The notes beneath the pieces are model-generated. The model worked only from the letters and a program-made list of their open reading frames with translations, had not been told where the DNA came from and did not search any database. From contig CAIQDO010000057.1 of assembly GCA_903870555.1 (NCBI GenBank), positions 1 through 47,322 of the forward strand: a stretch of DNA of 47,322 nucleotides. Reading direction: 5' to 3'. Origin of the DNA: an uncultured Caulobacteraceae bacterium (GTDB lineage: Bacteria > Pseudomonadota > Alphaproteobacteria > Caulobacterales > Caulobacteraceae). Shown piece by piece: positions 22,989 to 33,101 of the stretch (positions within the stretch are counted from its first letter, which is position 1; every line of letters starts with the position of its first letter). The position numbers and the translations under genes are program-made.

Positions 22989-25154
22989 GTGGTCAGGGAT
23001 TGCGTGATGGTCGGTGTCGGCGCCAATTCGACGACGGATCCCGGCGCAATCAGCTTCGCGTTCATTCTGCAGCTGCTCGGCCTCCCGGCCAATCCCGCCG
23101 AAATCCTCCACCAGAGCGGCCTTGTCGCGTTGGACGAGGATGCGCTCCTGCGCGCCGCCAAGCGTTTCCCGCTCAAGGCGCGGGCGATAGACACCACCTA
23201 CGCCCGACTCGAATCGACTCCCCTGCCCGCATTGGCGGCGCTGAAGGACGGCGGCTGGATGGTCGTCGGCAAGGTGACGGATGGCCGGATCCTGGTGCAG
23301 GATCCGCGAAGGCCGACGCCTGAAATGCTGTCTCAGGACGAGCTCGCCGCGCGGTGGACCGGGCGGATGATCCTGTTGACCCGCCGCGCCACGTTGAGCG
23401 ACCCCTATCGACGGTTCGGCGTCAGTTGGTTCGTCGATGCGGTTAAGAAGTACCGGCAGCCGCTGATCGACGTGCTGATCGCCTCTTTTTTCCTGCAGGT
23501 GTTTGGCCTGTTGGCGCCCCTGTTCTTTCAGGTGATCATCGACAAGGTTTTCGCGCACCGGGGCCTGTCGACTCTTGAGGTGCTGGCCTTCGGCCTGGGG
23601 GTTTTGTCGATCTTCGAGGTCGTGCTGGGGGGGCTGCGAACCTATCTGTTCGCCCACACCTCGAACCGCATCGACGTCGAGTTGGGCGCAAGACTGTTTC
23701 GCCACCTGTTCGCCCTGCCGATGGCCTACTTCCAGACTCGTCGGGTCGGCGACACCGTCGCCCGGGTGCGCGAACTCGACACCATCCGCCAGTTCCTGAC
23801 ATCCTCGGCCATCACCCTGGCGCTGGACCTGGTCTTCGCCATCGTCTTCCTCGTGGTCCTCTATATCTACAGCCCGATGTTGACGGTCGTGGTGGCGGGC
23901 GCCCTGCCCCTCTATGTCCTTCTCAGCCTAGGCCTGACGCCGATCTTCCGCGAGCGACTGAACGAGCGTTTCAAGCGCGGCGCCGACAACCAGGCCTTTC
24001 TCGTCGAGGCGGTCTCCGGGGTCGAGACGGTCAAGTCGATGGCGCTGGAGCCGGTGATGCAGCGTCGCTGGGAGGAACAGCTGGCCGGCTATGTCACCGC
24101 GGCTTTCCGGGTCGTTGGCGTCGGCAACCTGGCCACCCAGACCACCACCCTGATCAACAAGATCACCATGGTGCTGATCCTGTTCCTCGGCGCCGGGCTG
24201 GTCGTGAACAACAAGCTCACCGTCGGCGAACTGGTCGCCTTCAACATGATCTCCTCGCAGCTGTCGGCGCCGGTGCTGCGGCTGGCGCAGCTCTGGCAGG
24301 ATTTCCAGCAGGTGCGCATCTCGATCGACCGTCTGGGAGATATCCTCAACACCACCCCGGAACCCGGTCAGAGCGCCCAGGCGAGCCTGCCGCCGATCCG
24401 CGGAGATGTTCGGCTGGAGACCGTCGGCTTCCGCTACCGGATTGACAGCCAGCCGGTGCTGACCGACGTGTCCCTGGAAGCGCCCGCCGGCACGGTCCTG
24501 GGGATCGTCGGCTCGTCCGGCTCGGGCAAGAGCACCTTGGCCAAGCTTATCCAGCGTCTCTATGTGCCGGAGACAGGCCGGGTATTGATCGACGGCGTCG
24601 ACCTGTCGATGGTCGACCCGGCCTGGCTGCGACGGCAGATAGGCGTGGTCCTTCAGGAGAACGTCCTGTTCAACCGCAGCGTGCGGGAGAACATCGCCCT
24701 GGCGGATCCAGGCATGGCCATGGACCGGGTGATCGCGGCCGCCGAGCTCGCCGGCGCCCACCAGTTCATCCTGGCGCTGCCCGAAGGATACGAAACCATG
24801 ATCGGCGAACGCGGGGCGTCGCTATCCGGCGGCCAGCGGCAGCGAATCGCCATAGCCCGCGCCCTTGTCGGCAACCCGCGCATCCTGATCTTCGATGAAG
24901 CCACCTCCGCGCTGGACTATGAGAGCGAGGCGGCGATCCAGGCCAATATGCGCCGCATCACCCACGATCGCACCGTGATCATCATCGCTCACAGGCTGTC
25001 GACCCTGCGGATGGCGGACAGCATCATCACCGTCGAGGGAGGCCGGGTGATCGAGCGCGGCACGCATGACAGCCTGCTCGCGGCGGGAGGCCGCTACGCC
25101 GAACTCTGGCGCCTGCAGTCCGGCGGACACAAGGACAAGGAGGAAACGACGTGA
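22989..25154 (+). CDS. type I secretion ABC transporter, HlyB/RTX type, with Cys-less C39-like domain
   Basis: 721 aa; strong HlyB resemblance (GLRTYLFAHTSNRIDVELGARLFRHLFALPMAYFQTRRVGDTVARVRELDTIRQFLT), Walker A GSSGSGKST, LSGGQRQRIAIARAL. Confidence 0.95.
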   Translation: MVRDCVMVGVGANSTTDPGAISFAFILQLLGLPANPAEILHQSGLVALDEDALLRAAKRFPLKARAIDTTYARLESTPLPALAALKDGGWMVVGKVTDGRILVQDPRRPTPEMLSQDELAARWTGRMILLTRRATLSDPYRRFGVSWFVDAVKKYRQPLIDVLIASFFLQVFGLLAPLFFQVIIDKVFAHRGLSTLEVLAFGLGVLSIFEVVLGGLRTYLFAHTSNRIDVELGARLFRHLFALPMAYFQTRRVGDTVARVRELDTIRQFLTSSAITLALDLVFAIVFLVVLYIYSPMLTVVVAGALPLYVLLSLGLTPIFRERLNERFKRGADNQAFLVEAVSGVETVKSMALEPVMQRRWEEQLAGYVTAAFRVVGVGNLATQTTTLINKITMVLILFLGAGLVVNNKLTVGELVAFNMISSQLSAPVLRLAQLWQDFQQVRISIDRLGDILNTTPEPGQSAQASLPPIRGDVRLETVGFRYRIDSQPVLTDVSLEAPAGTVLGIVGSSGSGKSTLAKLIQRLYVPETGRVLIDGVDLSMVDPAWLRRQIGVVLQENVLFNRSVRENIALADPGMAMDRVIAAAELAGAHQFILALPEGYETMIGERGASLSGGQRQRIAIARALVGNPRILIFDEATSALDYESEAAIQANMRRITHDRTVIIIAHRLSTLRMADSIITVEGGRVIERGTHDSLLAAGGRYAELWRLQSGGHKDKEETT

Positions 25155-26584
25155 GCGGCCAAACGAGCGGCGGCCTGTTCACCCGTCTACTGCGCCGCCT
25201 CGTCGAGCGCTTCGAGCGCCAGGACGAACGCGAGTTCCTGCCAGCGGCGCTGGAGGTGCTGGAAACGCCGCCGTCGCCCACCGGCCGGTTGTTGGCGATG
25301 GTGATCGGCGGCTTTTTCACGCTGGCGGTGGCCTGGGCTTTCCTAGGCAAGGTCGATGTGATCGCCGTCGCGCCGGGTCGGTTGCTGCCAAGCGGCAAGA
25401 CGAAGACGATCCAGCCCCTCGATCCCGGCGTGGTCAAGACCATCGCCGTTCAGGACGGCGACCGTGTTCGCGCCGGGCAGTTGTTGATCGCCCTGGATCC
25501 GACCGCCGTCGGCGCCGATCGCGACCGCCTCTCGCGTGACCTGATTCAGGCGCGCCTCGACGTCGCGCGCCTGTCCGCTCTCAAGCCGGTGGCGGAAGGT
25601 CGCGGCGGCGTGAGCGCCCTGGCCTCCGTGGACGGCGCCAGCGCCGACGACTTGGCCCAGACCCGCGCCGCGCTTCACGCCCAGATCGACGCGCAGGCCG
25701 CGAAAGTGTCCGGCGTCGAGCAACAGATCAGCGAAAAACGCGCCGAGGCGGGGGAGGTTCAGGCTCAGATCGCCAAGACCAACGCCAGCCTGCCACTGCT
25801 GACTGAAAAATCACGTTTGCACGAAAAACTGCGGGAACAGGGATACGGCACAAGCTTCGCGTCGCTCGACGCCCAGCAGCAACTCGGCGACGCCCGCCGC
25901 GACCTTGAGGTTCTGGCGGCGCGACTGGCTCAGGCGCGCGCCTCTGTCGCGGCGCTGCAACATCAGCGCGCGCTGTCGGTGTCGGAGTTCGCCGCGGGCG
26001 TGCTGGGAGAGTTGGAAAAGGCGCGGGAGAAGGAGAACGCCCTTGCCCAGGATCTGATCAAGGCGCGGCAGAAGTCGGTCGCCTCGGAACTTCGCGCGCC
26101 GATCGACGGGGTGGTCGAGGAACTGGCCGTTCACACCGTCGGAGGCGTCGTCACGCCCGCTCAGCGGTTGATGATCATTGTGCCCGACAACCAGCGCCTG
26201 ACCGTTGAAGCGCAACTGGCCAACCGAGACGTGGGCTTCGTGCATCCCGGCCAGGATGTCGCCGTCAAGGTCGAGACCTTCACCTTTACCCGCTATGGTC
26301 TGGTTCACGGCAAGGTGATCGATGTCAGTCGCGACGCGGTCGCCCAGGCGACGCGCCAGACCGAGGACCCGACCACCGCCCAAGCTCCGGCCGCCCCGGC
26401 CTCGCCGACCTATTTGGCGCGCATTGCCGTTGACCAGACCAGCATGATCGTTGACGGGCGGCGGGAGGCCCTGATGCCAGGCATGGCGGTCACCGCCGAG
26501 GTGAAGACGGGGCGGCGTGCGATCATCGACTATCTGTTGTCACCCCTGGCGCGAAAGACCTCCGAGGCGATGCACGAGCGGTAA
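25151..26584 (+). CDS. HlyD-family type I secretion periplasmic adaptor
   Basis: 477 aa; single N-terminal TM, LPSGKTKTIQPLDPGVVKTIAVQDGDRVRAGQLLIALDPT; 4-bp overlap with hlyB-like gene. Confidence 0.95.
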   Translation: MSGQTSGGLFTRLLRRLVERFERQDEREFLPAALEVLETPPSPTGRLLAMVIGGFFTLAVAWAFLGKVDVIAVAPGRLLPSGKTKTIQPLDPGVVKTIAVQDGDRVRAGQLLIALDPTAVGADRDRLSRDLIQARLDVARLSALKPVAEGRGGVSALASVDGASADDLAQTRAALHAQIDAQAAKVSGVEQQISEKRAEAGEVQAQIAKTNASLPLLTEKSRLHEKLREQGYGTSFASLDAQQQLGDARRDLEVLAARLAQARASVAALQHQRALSVSEFAAGVLGELEKAREKENALAQDLIKARQKSVASELRAPIDGVVEELAVHTVGGVVTPAQRLMIIVPDNQRLTVEAQLANRDVGFVHPGQDVAVKVETFTFTRYGLVHGKVIDVSRDAVAQATRQTEDPTTAQAPAAPASPTYLARIAVDQTSMIVDGRREALMPGMAVTAEVKTGRRAIIDYLLSPLARKTSEAMHER

Positions 26585-26593
26585 ACCGGCCTC

Positions 26594-27604
26594 TCAAACC
26601 TCGCCGTAATAGTGTCGGCGCCAATCGCAGAACGCGGTCACGCCCTCGTCGAGCGGTGTGCCGGGCCGAAAACCTGTCAGGGCCTCAAGGAGGTCTGCAT
26701 TGGCGAAGGTGACGCGGCTTTCTCCAGGCTGAATCGGCTGAAGGTCTTGCGTCGCGGCCTGACCCAGGGCCCGCTCTATGGCGGCGACGAAATCGCCCAG
26801 CCTTATGGGATGACCCGGCCCGATATTGACCACCCGCCATGGCGCCGTCGGGCTGAGGGAGTCGCCCACACCCTCCAATGGCCGCCCGAGCTCCGGCGGC
26901 GCGGCGAGCAGACGGACCAGGGCTTCGACCAGGTCGTCGACATAGGTGAAATCGCGCTCCATGTCGCCGTGCCCGTAGACGGTGATCGGCCGGCCCCTGA
27001 GGATCGCGTCGACAAACAACGATAGCGCCATGTCCGGACGGCCCCAGGGGCCATAGACCGTGAAGAATCGCGCGACCGTCGTCGGCAGGGCCCACAGGTG
27101 ACTATAGGCGTGCGTCAACTCCTCGCCCGCCTTTTTGGTCGCCGCGTAGATCGACAGCGGGTGATCCGCGCGGGCCGTCTCACGGAACGGCGTATCCTTG
27201 CCGCCGCCATAGACGGAGCTGCTGGACGCCACCAGCAGGTGGCCGACACGCTGATCGCGCGCCGCTTCCATGACGTTGAAGGTCCCAACCACATTGGCAT
27301 CCAGATAGGCGCGGGGGTCATTGAGGCTGTGGCGCACCCCGGCCTGGGCGGCGAGGTGCGCGATCGCGTCCGGCGCGGCCGCGCGGGCGATCGCCATTAC
27401 GGCGTCGCCGTCCTCGAGCCTGACGACGTGGTCGCTGAACGCCGGGTGCGCGAGAAGGCGGTCCCGACGGGCGCGCTTGAGATCGACGTCATAGTAGTCG
27501 GTGAGGGCGTCGATCCCCACCACCTCATGGCCGTCGGCAAGCAACCGTCTGGCCAGGTGAAAACCGATGAACCCAGCGGTTCCTGTGACGAGTACGCGCA
27601 TCAA
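26594..27604 (-). CDS. NAD-dependent epimerase, UDP-glucuronate 4-epimerase-like
   Basis: 336 aa; VTGTAGFIGFHLARRLLADGHEVVGIDALTDYYDVDLKRAR; SIYAATKKAGE (YxxxK). Confidence 0.9.
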   Translation of the reverse strand: MMRVLVTGTAGFIGFHLARRLLADGHEVVGIDALTDYYDVDLKRARRDRLLAHPAFSDHVVRLEDGDAVMAIARAAAPDAIAHLAAQAGVRHSLNDPRAYLDANVVGTFNVMEAARDQRVGHLLVASSSSVYGGGKDTPFRETARADHPLSIYAATKKAGEELTHAYSHLWALPTTVARFFTVYGPWGRPDMALSLFVDAILRGRPITVYGHGDMERDFTYVDDLVEALVRLLAAPPELGRPLEGVGDSLSPTAPWRVVNIGPGHPIRLGDFVAAIERALGQAATQDLQPIQPGESRVTFANADLLEALTGFRPGTPLDEGVTAFCDWRRHYYGEV

Positions 27605-27686
27605 TGGCCGCCTGAGTCGCTCGATGACGATTGCCCGTCAGAAGCGGCTCATAGCACGGCCGATAGCCGGCGGCGCCCGTCGCGAT

Positions 27687-27842
27687 TCAGAGCGGCCCAT
27701 CGTCCTCATGGTCATTGAGAATCCGGGCGGCGTCGCCTTGAGGGTCTTCATACTGGTTGTTCTTCACCGTCCACCAGAAGGCGGCAAGCCCGAGCAGGCC
27801 GAGAATGATCGACGTTGGGGCGAGAAACATCAGGATTGTCAT
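27687..27842 (-). CDS. ccoS: cbb3-type cytochrome oxidase assembly protein CcoS (51 aa; absent from supplied ORF track)
   Basis: Reverse translation MTILMFLAPTSIILGLLGLAAFWWTVKNNQYEDPQGDAARILNDHEDDGPL; ATGA overlap with the ccoI stop; single TM plus QYxDPxGxAxRIL signature. Confidence 0.95.
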   Translation of the reverse strand: MTILMFLAPTSIILGLLGLAAFWWTVKNNQYEDPQGDAARILNDHEDDGPL

Positions 27843-30037
27843 GAAACGTCTTCCGGATGGCGCGCCACGAGGTTCATCCGCAAGGCGTTGAGGGTGACGA
27901 TCAGGGACGAGGATGACATGGCGATGGCCGCGACAAAGGGATTGATCAACCCGAAAACCGCCGCCGGCGCGGCGATGGCGTTATAGAGCGCCGAAAACGC
28001 GAAATTCTCCAGAGCCCGACGTTGCGCCGCGCGAGCGGTGCGAATCGCCAGCACAACCGCCCCAAGGCCTTCGCCGCCAAAAATCAGGTCGGCGGCGTTC
28101 TGGCTGGCGTCGACGGCCGCCCCGGGCGCCATCGACGCGTGGGCGCCGGCGAGCGCCGCCGCATCATTCAGGCCATCCCCCACCATCAGCACATGATACC
28201 CCGCTTCCCGGAGTCGACGGACCGCCTCCGCCTTCTCGAGCGGCGTCACGCCGGCGCGCCAACGATCGACCCCCACGGCTGCCGCGACTTCGCCCACGGC
28301 GGCGGCCACATCGCCCGACAAGATCTCGACGCCCAGGCCAAGCGCCCGCAAGCGGGAAACGGTCGCGGCCGCATCGGGTCGTAAGCTGTCGGCAAAACGA
28401 AAAACACAGGCCGGCTCGCCGTCACGAGCGAACCACAATTCCGTCTCCCGCGCCGTCGCCTCCGGTACGCCGAGGAAGCTCGCCCGACCCAGTCGGGCCG
28501 GCCGGCCGTCGATCACGCCTGTGAGGCCCTGCCCGGCCGTTTCGGTCACCGCATCGGCCACGGCGCCCGGCCCCGCGGCGCGCGCGAGGCCGCGCGCGAG
28601 CGGATGCCGCGACGCCCGAGCCAGCCGCGCCGCGTCGGCGAGTCGGTCCATGTCGCCGGCGATCAGCCTCGGCCGTCCCTCGGTGAGAACCCCGGTCTTG
28701 TCGAACACCACATAGTCGACAGCGGCCAGACGTTCGAGCGCGGCGCCCGACTTCACCAGCACGCCCGCCCGGAACAACCGGCCACTGGCGGTGACCTGGA
28801 CCGCGGGCACCGCCAGCCCGAGCGCGCAGGGACAGGTGATGATCAGCACCGCCGCGGCCCGCATCAGCGCCTCATGCGCGCCCAGTCCGAGCAGCCAGCC
28901 CAGAACGAAGGTTCCCGCCGCCACGGTGTGGACCGTCGGAACATAGAGGGCCGCGGCGCGATCGGCCAAACGAACATAGGCGGATTTCGACTGGGCGCCC
29001 GCCTCCATCAGTCGGGCGATCTCCGCAAGCGCTGAATCCTGGGCCTGAGCCCGGGCGCGGAGCAACAGCCGTCCGGACAGGTTGAGAGCCCCTGCATGAA
29101 CCGCCGAACCCGAGGCGACCGCCACAGACGCTGTCTCGCCGGTGATCAAGGCGTTGTCGATCTCCGAGGCGCCACCTTCGATCAGGCCATCGACCGGAAT
29201 GCGATCGCCAGGCGCCACCGCCAGCAGATCGCCGACCTGGACCTGGGCGATAGGAACGCCTTGTTCGAGACCGTCGGCGTCGACGCGCACCGCCACGGAA
29301 GTCTGCAGGGCCAACAGATCCCGCGCGGCGCCACGGGCGCGGGCCTTGAGCTTGTGTTCGAGATAGCGGCCGATCAGCAGCAGGAAGATCAGGGTAATCG
29401 CGGCGTCGAAATAGGCGTGCCGGCCGCCCCGGAAGGTCTCGTAGTAGCTGATCGCCAAGGTCAGGAGCACGCCGATGGTGATCGGCACGTCCATGTTGGC
29501 CTTGCCACGGCGCAGCGACGCCCAGGCTGACGTGAAGAACGGCATGCCAGCGTAAAGCGCGCAGGGTGTCGCGACCAGGGCCGCGAACCAGTACATCACC
29601 GTGCGCGTGGTCGCGCTCAGTTCCTGGCCGAACAGTCCCGCCCACACCGGGACCGTGAACATCATTACGTTCAGGGTGCCGAACGCGGCCACTCCCAACG
29701 CAAGGGTCAATCGGCGGCCGTCCTTGTCGTATTCGGCCTCCACCGCCGCCGGATCGTAGAGCCGGGCGACGTAACCCAGATCCTCCACGGCATCTATCAC
29801 CCGGGCGGGATCGGCGCCGGACCCGATGAAAATCACCAGCAGCTTGCCGGTCGAAAGGTTCAGACGCGCCCGGGCCACCGACGGAAGCGCGGCGACGCCT
29901 CGCTCGATCTTGTTCATGCAGCCGGCGCAGCGCGCGCCGGTGACCATCAACTCCAGGCGGCTTTCGCCGTCCGTCCCGGTCGGCCGCAGGAAGCCGGAGA
30001 GATCGGCCGCCGGCGACGCGACGCTGGCCGCGGTCAC
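27839..30037 (-). CDS. ccoI: cbb3 oxidase-associated Cu-translocating P-type ATPase
   Basis: 732 aa; GARCAGCMNKIERG metal-binding domain, ITCPCALGLAVP, VVFDKTGVLTEG. Confidence 0.96.
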   Translation of the reverse strand: MTAASVASPAADLSGFLRPTGTDGESRLELMVTGARCAGCMNKIERGVAALPSVARARLNLSTGKLLVIFIGSGADPARVIDAVEDLGYVARLYDPAAVEAEYDKDGRRLTLALGVAAFGTLNVMMFTVPVWAGLFGQELSATTRTVMYWFAALVATPCALYAGMPFFTSAWASLRRGKANMDVPITIGVLLTLAISYYETFRGGRHAYFDAAITLIFLLLIGRYLEHKLKARARGAARDLLALQTSVAVRVDADGLEQGVPIAQVQVGDLLAVAPGDRIPVDGLIEGGASEIDNALITGETASVAVASGSAVHAGALNLSGRLLLRARAQAQDSALAEIARLMEAGAQSKSAYVRLADRAAALYVPTVHTVAAGTFVLGWLLGLGAHEALMRAAAVLIITCPCALGLAVPAVQVTASGRLFRAGVLVKSGAALERLAAVDYVVFDKTGVLTEGRPRLIAGDMDRLADAARLARASRHPLARGLARAAGPGAVADAVTETAGQGLTGVIDGRPARLGRASFLGVPEATARETELWFARDGEPACVFRFADSLRPDAAATVSRLRALGLGVEILSGDVAAAVGEVAAAVGVDRWRAGVTPLEKAEAVRRLREAGYHVLMVGDGLNDAAALAGAHASMAPGAAVDASQNAADLIFGGEGLGAVVLAIRTARAAQRRALENFAFSALYNAIAAPAAVFGLINPFVAAIAMSSSSLIVTLNALRMNLVARHPEDVS

Positions 30038-30540
30038 GGTTGCAACACTCGCCGATCCGCCTTGGCGACATGCCCGCGCCCGTCATCGGCGGTGACCGTG
30101 AGGTCCCAGGCGCCGCGCGGCATAGCCGTCTCGCCCCGGTAGACGCCAGGTTCGGCCTCGCGCAAGGCCACGTCGCTCTGGCCATACTCGGTCGCCGGGC
30201 GTTCCAGATGAACGGAGACCTTCAGTCCACGCACCGGCGCGCCGGTCCTGTCGGCGGCGTCGACCCGTAACCGTCCCGGACCTTCCGGACCCGCGGACAG
30301 CCGCCATCCGAGCGACGCCTGAGCGCGTTTCTGGGCCAGAGCGGCGTTGTAGGCGAGCCCATCCTCGTAGGGCGTCTTGGAGATTTCGCCTGGGAAAGTG
30401 CCGTAGGCCTTCACCATGAAGACCGTGTTGATGGCGATATCGACGCCGAAGAACAGGACAAGCATGGCCAGCACATGCCAGCCCTTGAGGACGAATTGCC
30501 GCGTCGCGGTGATAGGGGGCGTCGTGATCGGGGTCGTCAT
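30034..30540 (-). CDS. ccoH: FixH/CcoH family protein
   Basis: 168 aa; N-terminal TM, VKAYGTFPGEISKTPYEDGLAYNAALAQ typical of FixH. Confidence 0.93.
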   Translation of the reverse strand: MTTPITTPPITATRQFVLKGWHVLAMLVLFFGVDIAINTVFMVKAYGTFPGEISKTPYEDGLAYNAALAQKRAQASLGWRLSAGPEGPGRLRVDAADRTGAPVRGLKVSVHLERPATEYGQSDVALREAEPGVYRGETAMPRGAWDLTVTADDGRGHVAKADRRVLQP

Positions 30541-32045
30541 AGGGTGTTTGCCTCTCCAGCCAGGAAGACAGAAAGTTTGGCCGCCGAGACGGTCGCCGAA
30601 CGGATGCGGAACGTAACCGGCATGGCCGTGCCCGACACGGCCGCCGCCGGCGCCGACAAGAGCACCCTTAGGGAGCCGACCTGGTCAGCCGGCACGATCA
30701 GCGTCAGAGCCGTCGCCGAAGAGGGAAAGCCCGGTGTCTTGAGACTGTATCCGGAAAGGCCGTCGACGGTGACCGTGAACACCTGCCGGTCGAACGTGCG
30801 GTTGGCCACTTTCAAAGTGTAGCCGTCCCGAATGGAACCGTCGTGAAGCCGAACGAAGGTCGGGTTGCGATCGCGCAGGACGTCGAACACGACCGGGCTG
30901 CGGGTCAGCAGGCCCCACATCATCGCCCCCGCCACGATGGTCAGGGCGGCGCCATAGTAGATCGTCCGCGGCCTGATGAACTCATATTTCGCATGGCGGC
31001 CGGCCAGGCGATCGGCGACCGCGGACTCGGTGTCGTATCCGATCAGGCCTTTCGGCCGGTCGATGCGGGTCATCATTTCGTCGCAGGCGTCGACGCACAG
31101 GCCGCAATTGATACATTCGATCTGGGCGCCGTCGCGGATGTCTATCCCCATCGGACAGACCACCACGCATTGCAGACAGTCGACGCAATCGCCGCGCCCT
31201 TCCCACGACTGTCCTTTCTTGTGCGGTCCGCGGGGTTCTCCGCGATCATGCAGATAGATCACCTGCAGAGAGTGCTCGTCGAGCATGGCGCCCTGAATAC
31301 GGGGCCACGGACACAGGAAGGTGCAGACCTGCTCCCGCATGGTGCCAGCGAGAGAATAGGTGGTGAAGGTGAGGATGGCGGCGGAAACATAGGCCGTAAG
31401 GGGACCTTGCCCTATCCACAGGCTTTTCCACAGGGTGGGGGCGTCATGAAAATAGAAGACCCAGGCGCCGCCGGTGGCCAGGGCAATGGCCAGCCATGTG
31501 GCGTGTTTACCGCCCTTGCGCCAAGCCTTGTTGAGGCTCAGCGGCGCCGCGTCCAGCTTCATGCGAGCGTTGCGATCACCCTCGAAGAACCGTTCGACGG
31601 CGATGAACAGGTCGGTCCACACCGTCTGCGGACAGGCGTAACCGCACCACAGACGACCGTACAGGGCTGTCGTGACGAACAAAGCCAGGGCGGCAATGAT
31701 CAACAGCCCGGTGAAGAAATAGACTTCTTGGGGCCACAACTGAATGAAAAAGAAGTAGAAGCGTGGACCTGTGAAATCCACCAGCACCGCTTGCTGCGGC
31801 AGGCCTTCCGGCCGGTGCCAGCGGATCCATGGCGTGATCCAGTATATCGCCAGAGTCACGACCAGCAGCGCCCACTTGATCGTCCGCCACTGGCCGTGAA
31901 CGAGCTTGGGATAGATTTGCGTGCGTTTTTTGTAGAGGCCCGGCGCACCGCCGACGACCTTCGACCGGACCGTGGCGGCGACGGAGACCGAAGCCTCCGC
32001 CGCCTTCTCCGCGTCCGCTTTCTTACGCTCGATTACGGTTACCAC
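30537..32045 (-). CDS. ccoG: cytochrome c oxidase accessory protein CcoG (FixG/RdxA), polyferredoxin
   Basis: 502 aa; CVDCLQCVVVCPMGIDIRDGAQIECINCGLCVDACDEMM. Confidence 0.96.
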   Translation of the reverse strand: MVTVIERKKADAEKAAEASVSVAATVRSKVVGGAPGLYKKRTQIYPKLVHGQWRTIKWALLVVTLAIYWITPWIRWHRPEGLPQQAVLVDFTGPRFYFFFIQLWPQEVYFFTGLLIIAALALFVTTALYGRLWCGYACPQTVWTDLFIAVERFFEGDRNARMKLDAAPLSLNKAWRKGGKHATWLAIALATGGAWVFYFHDAPTLWKSLWIGQGPLTAYVSAAILTFTTYSLAGTMREQVCTFLCPWPRIQGAMLDEHSLQVIYLHDRGEPRGPHKKGQSWEGRGDCVDCLQCVVVCPMGIDIRDGAQIECINCGLCVDACDEMMTRIDRPKGLIGYDTESAVADRLAGRHAKYEFIRPRTIYYGAALTIVAGAMMWGLLTRSPVVFDVLRDRNPTFVRLHDGSIRDGYTLKVANRTFDRQVFTVTVDGLSGYSLKTPGFPSSATALTLIVPADQVGSLRVLLSAPAAAVSGTAMPVTFRIRSATVSAAKLSVFLAGEANTL

Positions 32046-32067
32046 CTAGATGCTCCGATCCGTCTGA

Positions 32068-32937
32068 TCAGGATCCGCCAGCGCTGGCGTGGATATAGAC
32101 CGTCAGCGCCTTGATGGTGTTGGCGTCAAGACGCTTGCCCCAGTTGGGCATCACGCCACCGCGACCGTTCCAGATCTGGCCGTGAATCGACGCACGGTCC
32201 GAACCATAGAGCCAGTCCTTGTCGGTCAGGTTCGGCGCGCCGAACATCTGGTTGCCCTTGCCTTCCGGACCGTGACAGACGGCGCAGTTGTTGGCGAACA
32301 GGGGCGTCGCCCGGGCGACCGCGGCCGCATTGGCCCGCCGCCCGGACAGATTGACCACATACTCCGTCAAATCGTTGATTTCGCCGGGCTTGAGCAGCCC
32401 GTCGACACCGAAGGACGGCATCTTGGATGAGCGGGTTTCCGGATCCTCGGCGCGAATGCCGTGGGTGATGGTCTGCTGGATATCCTCCAACTTGCCACCC
32501 CATAGCCACACGTCGTCACGAAGGTTGGGATATCCCTTCGAGCCGGTGCCGCCGGTGCCATGGCACGAGATGCAATTGGCATTGAAGGTCAATTGACCGA
32601 CCTGCATGGCGTAGGCCTGCAGCTTGGGGTCCTTTTCGATATCCTGAAGCGACGCGTTGGTCAGGGCGTGGCCCTGGATGTCGCGATGCGCTTTCAGGGC
32701 GGCCAGGTCCACTTCGACCTGGGCGCGCTGAGAATTATGCAGGATGCCCGGGGTATAGCCGCCGGGGTAGGGCCACGAGGGCATCAGCACCCAGTAGCCG
32801 ATGGCGAAGGCGATGCAGCCGTACCAGATCCACAACCACCAGCGCGGCAGTGGCGTATCCAGTTCGGTAATACCGTCCCACTCATGGCCGGTCGTTTCGG
32901 TCCCGCTGTGCGGGTCTGTCGGTCTGTGGCCGCTCAT
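32068..32937 (-). CDS. ccoP: cbb3-type cytochrome c oxidase subunit III (diheme)
   Basis: 289 aa; two CxxCH motifs (CISCH, CAVCH); WDGITELDTPLPRWWLWIWYGCIAFAIGYWVLMPSWP. Confidence 0.97.
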   Translation of the reverse strand: MSGHRPTDPHSGTETTGHEWDGITELDTPLPRWWLWIWYGCIAFAIGYWVLMPSWPYPGGYTPGILHNSQRAQVEVDLAALKAHRDIQGHALTNASLQDIEKDPKLQAYAMQVGQLTFNANCISCHGTGGTGSKGYPNLRDDVWLWGGKLEDIQQTITHGIRAEDPETRSSKMPSFGVDGLLKPGEINDLTEYVVNLSGRRANAAAVARATPLFANNCAVCHGPEGKGNQMFGAPNLTDKDWLYGSDRASIHGQIWNGRGGVMPNWGKRLDANTIKALTVYIHASAGGS

Positions 32938-33098
32938 AGTGAAGAATCCTCATCCAGGGGCAGGCGTGCGGCGTGATCGAACTCGGCCTGTTTGCGGGGC
33001 CAGAAGGCGTAGACGCAGCCGCCCAGGAAAATCAGGAAGAAGTAGACGGACCCGCCCTGCTGGGCGAACCTGGCGATGGTTTCATAGGTGATGGACAT
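32934..33098 (-). CDS. ccoQ: cbb3-type cytochrome c oxidase subunit CcoQ (54 aa; absent from supplied ORF track)
   Basis: Reverse translation MSITYETIARFAQQGGSVYFFLIFLGGCVYAFWPRKQAEFDHAARLPLDEDSSL; between ccoO and ccoP, ATGA overlap with ccoP start. Confidence 0.94.
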   Translation of the reverse strand: MSITYETIARFAQQGGSVYFFLIFLGGCVYAFWPRKQAEFDHAARLPLDEDSSL

Positions 33099-33101
33099 CA
33101 A

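Noticed and set aside
22755-26584. Possible tRNA-Leu-associated genomic island carrying hlyBD
   Set aside because: The exporter lies on the 5' side of tRNA-Leu, no integrase and no repeated tRNA 3'-end sequence was seen.
30843-32114. 423-aa plus-strand ORF antisense to ccoG
   Set aside because: Shadow ORF; ccoG cysteine motifs are clear on the minus strand.
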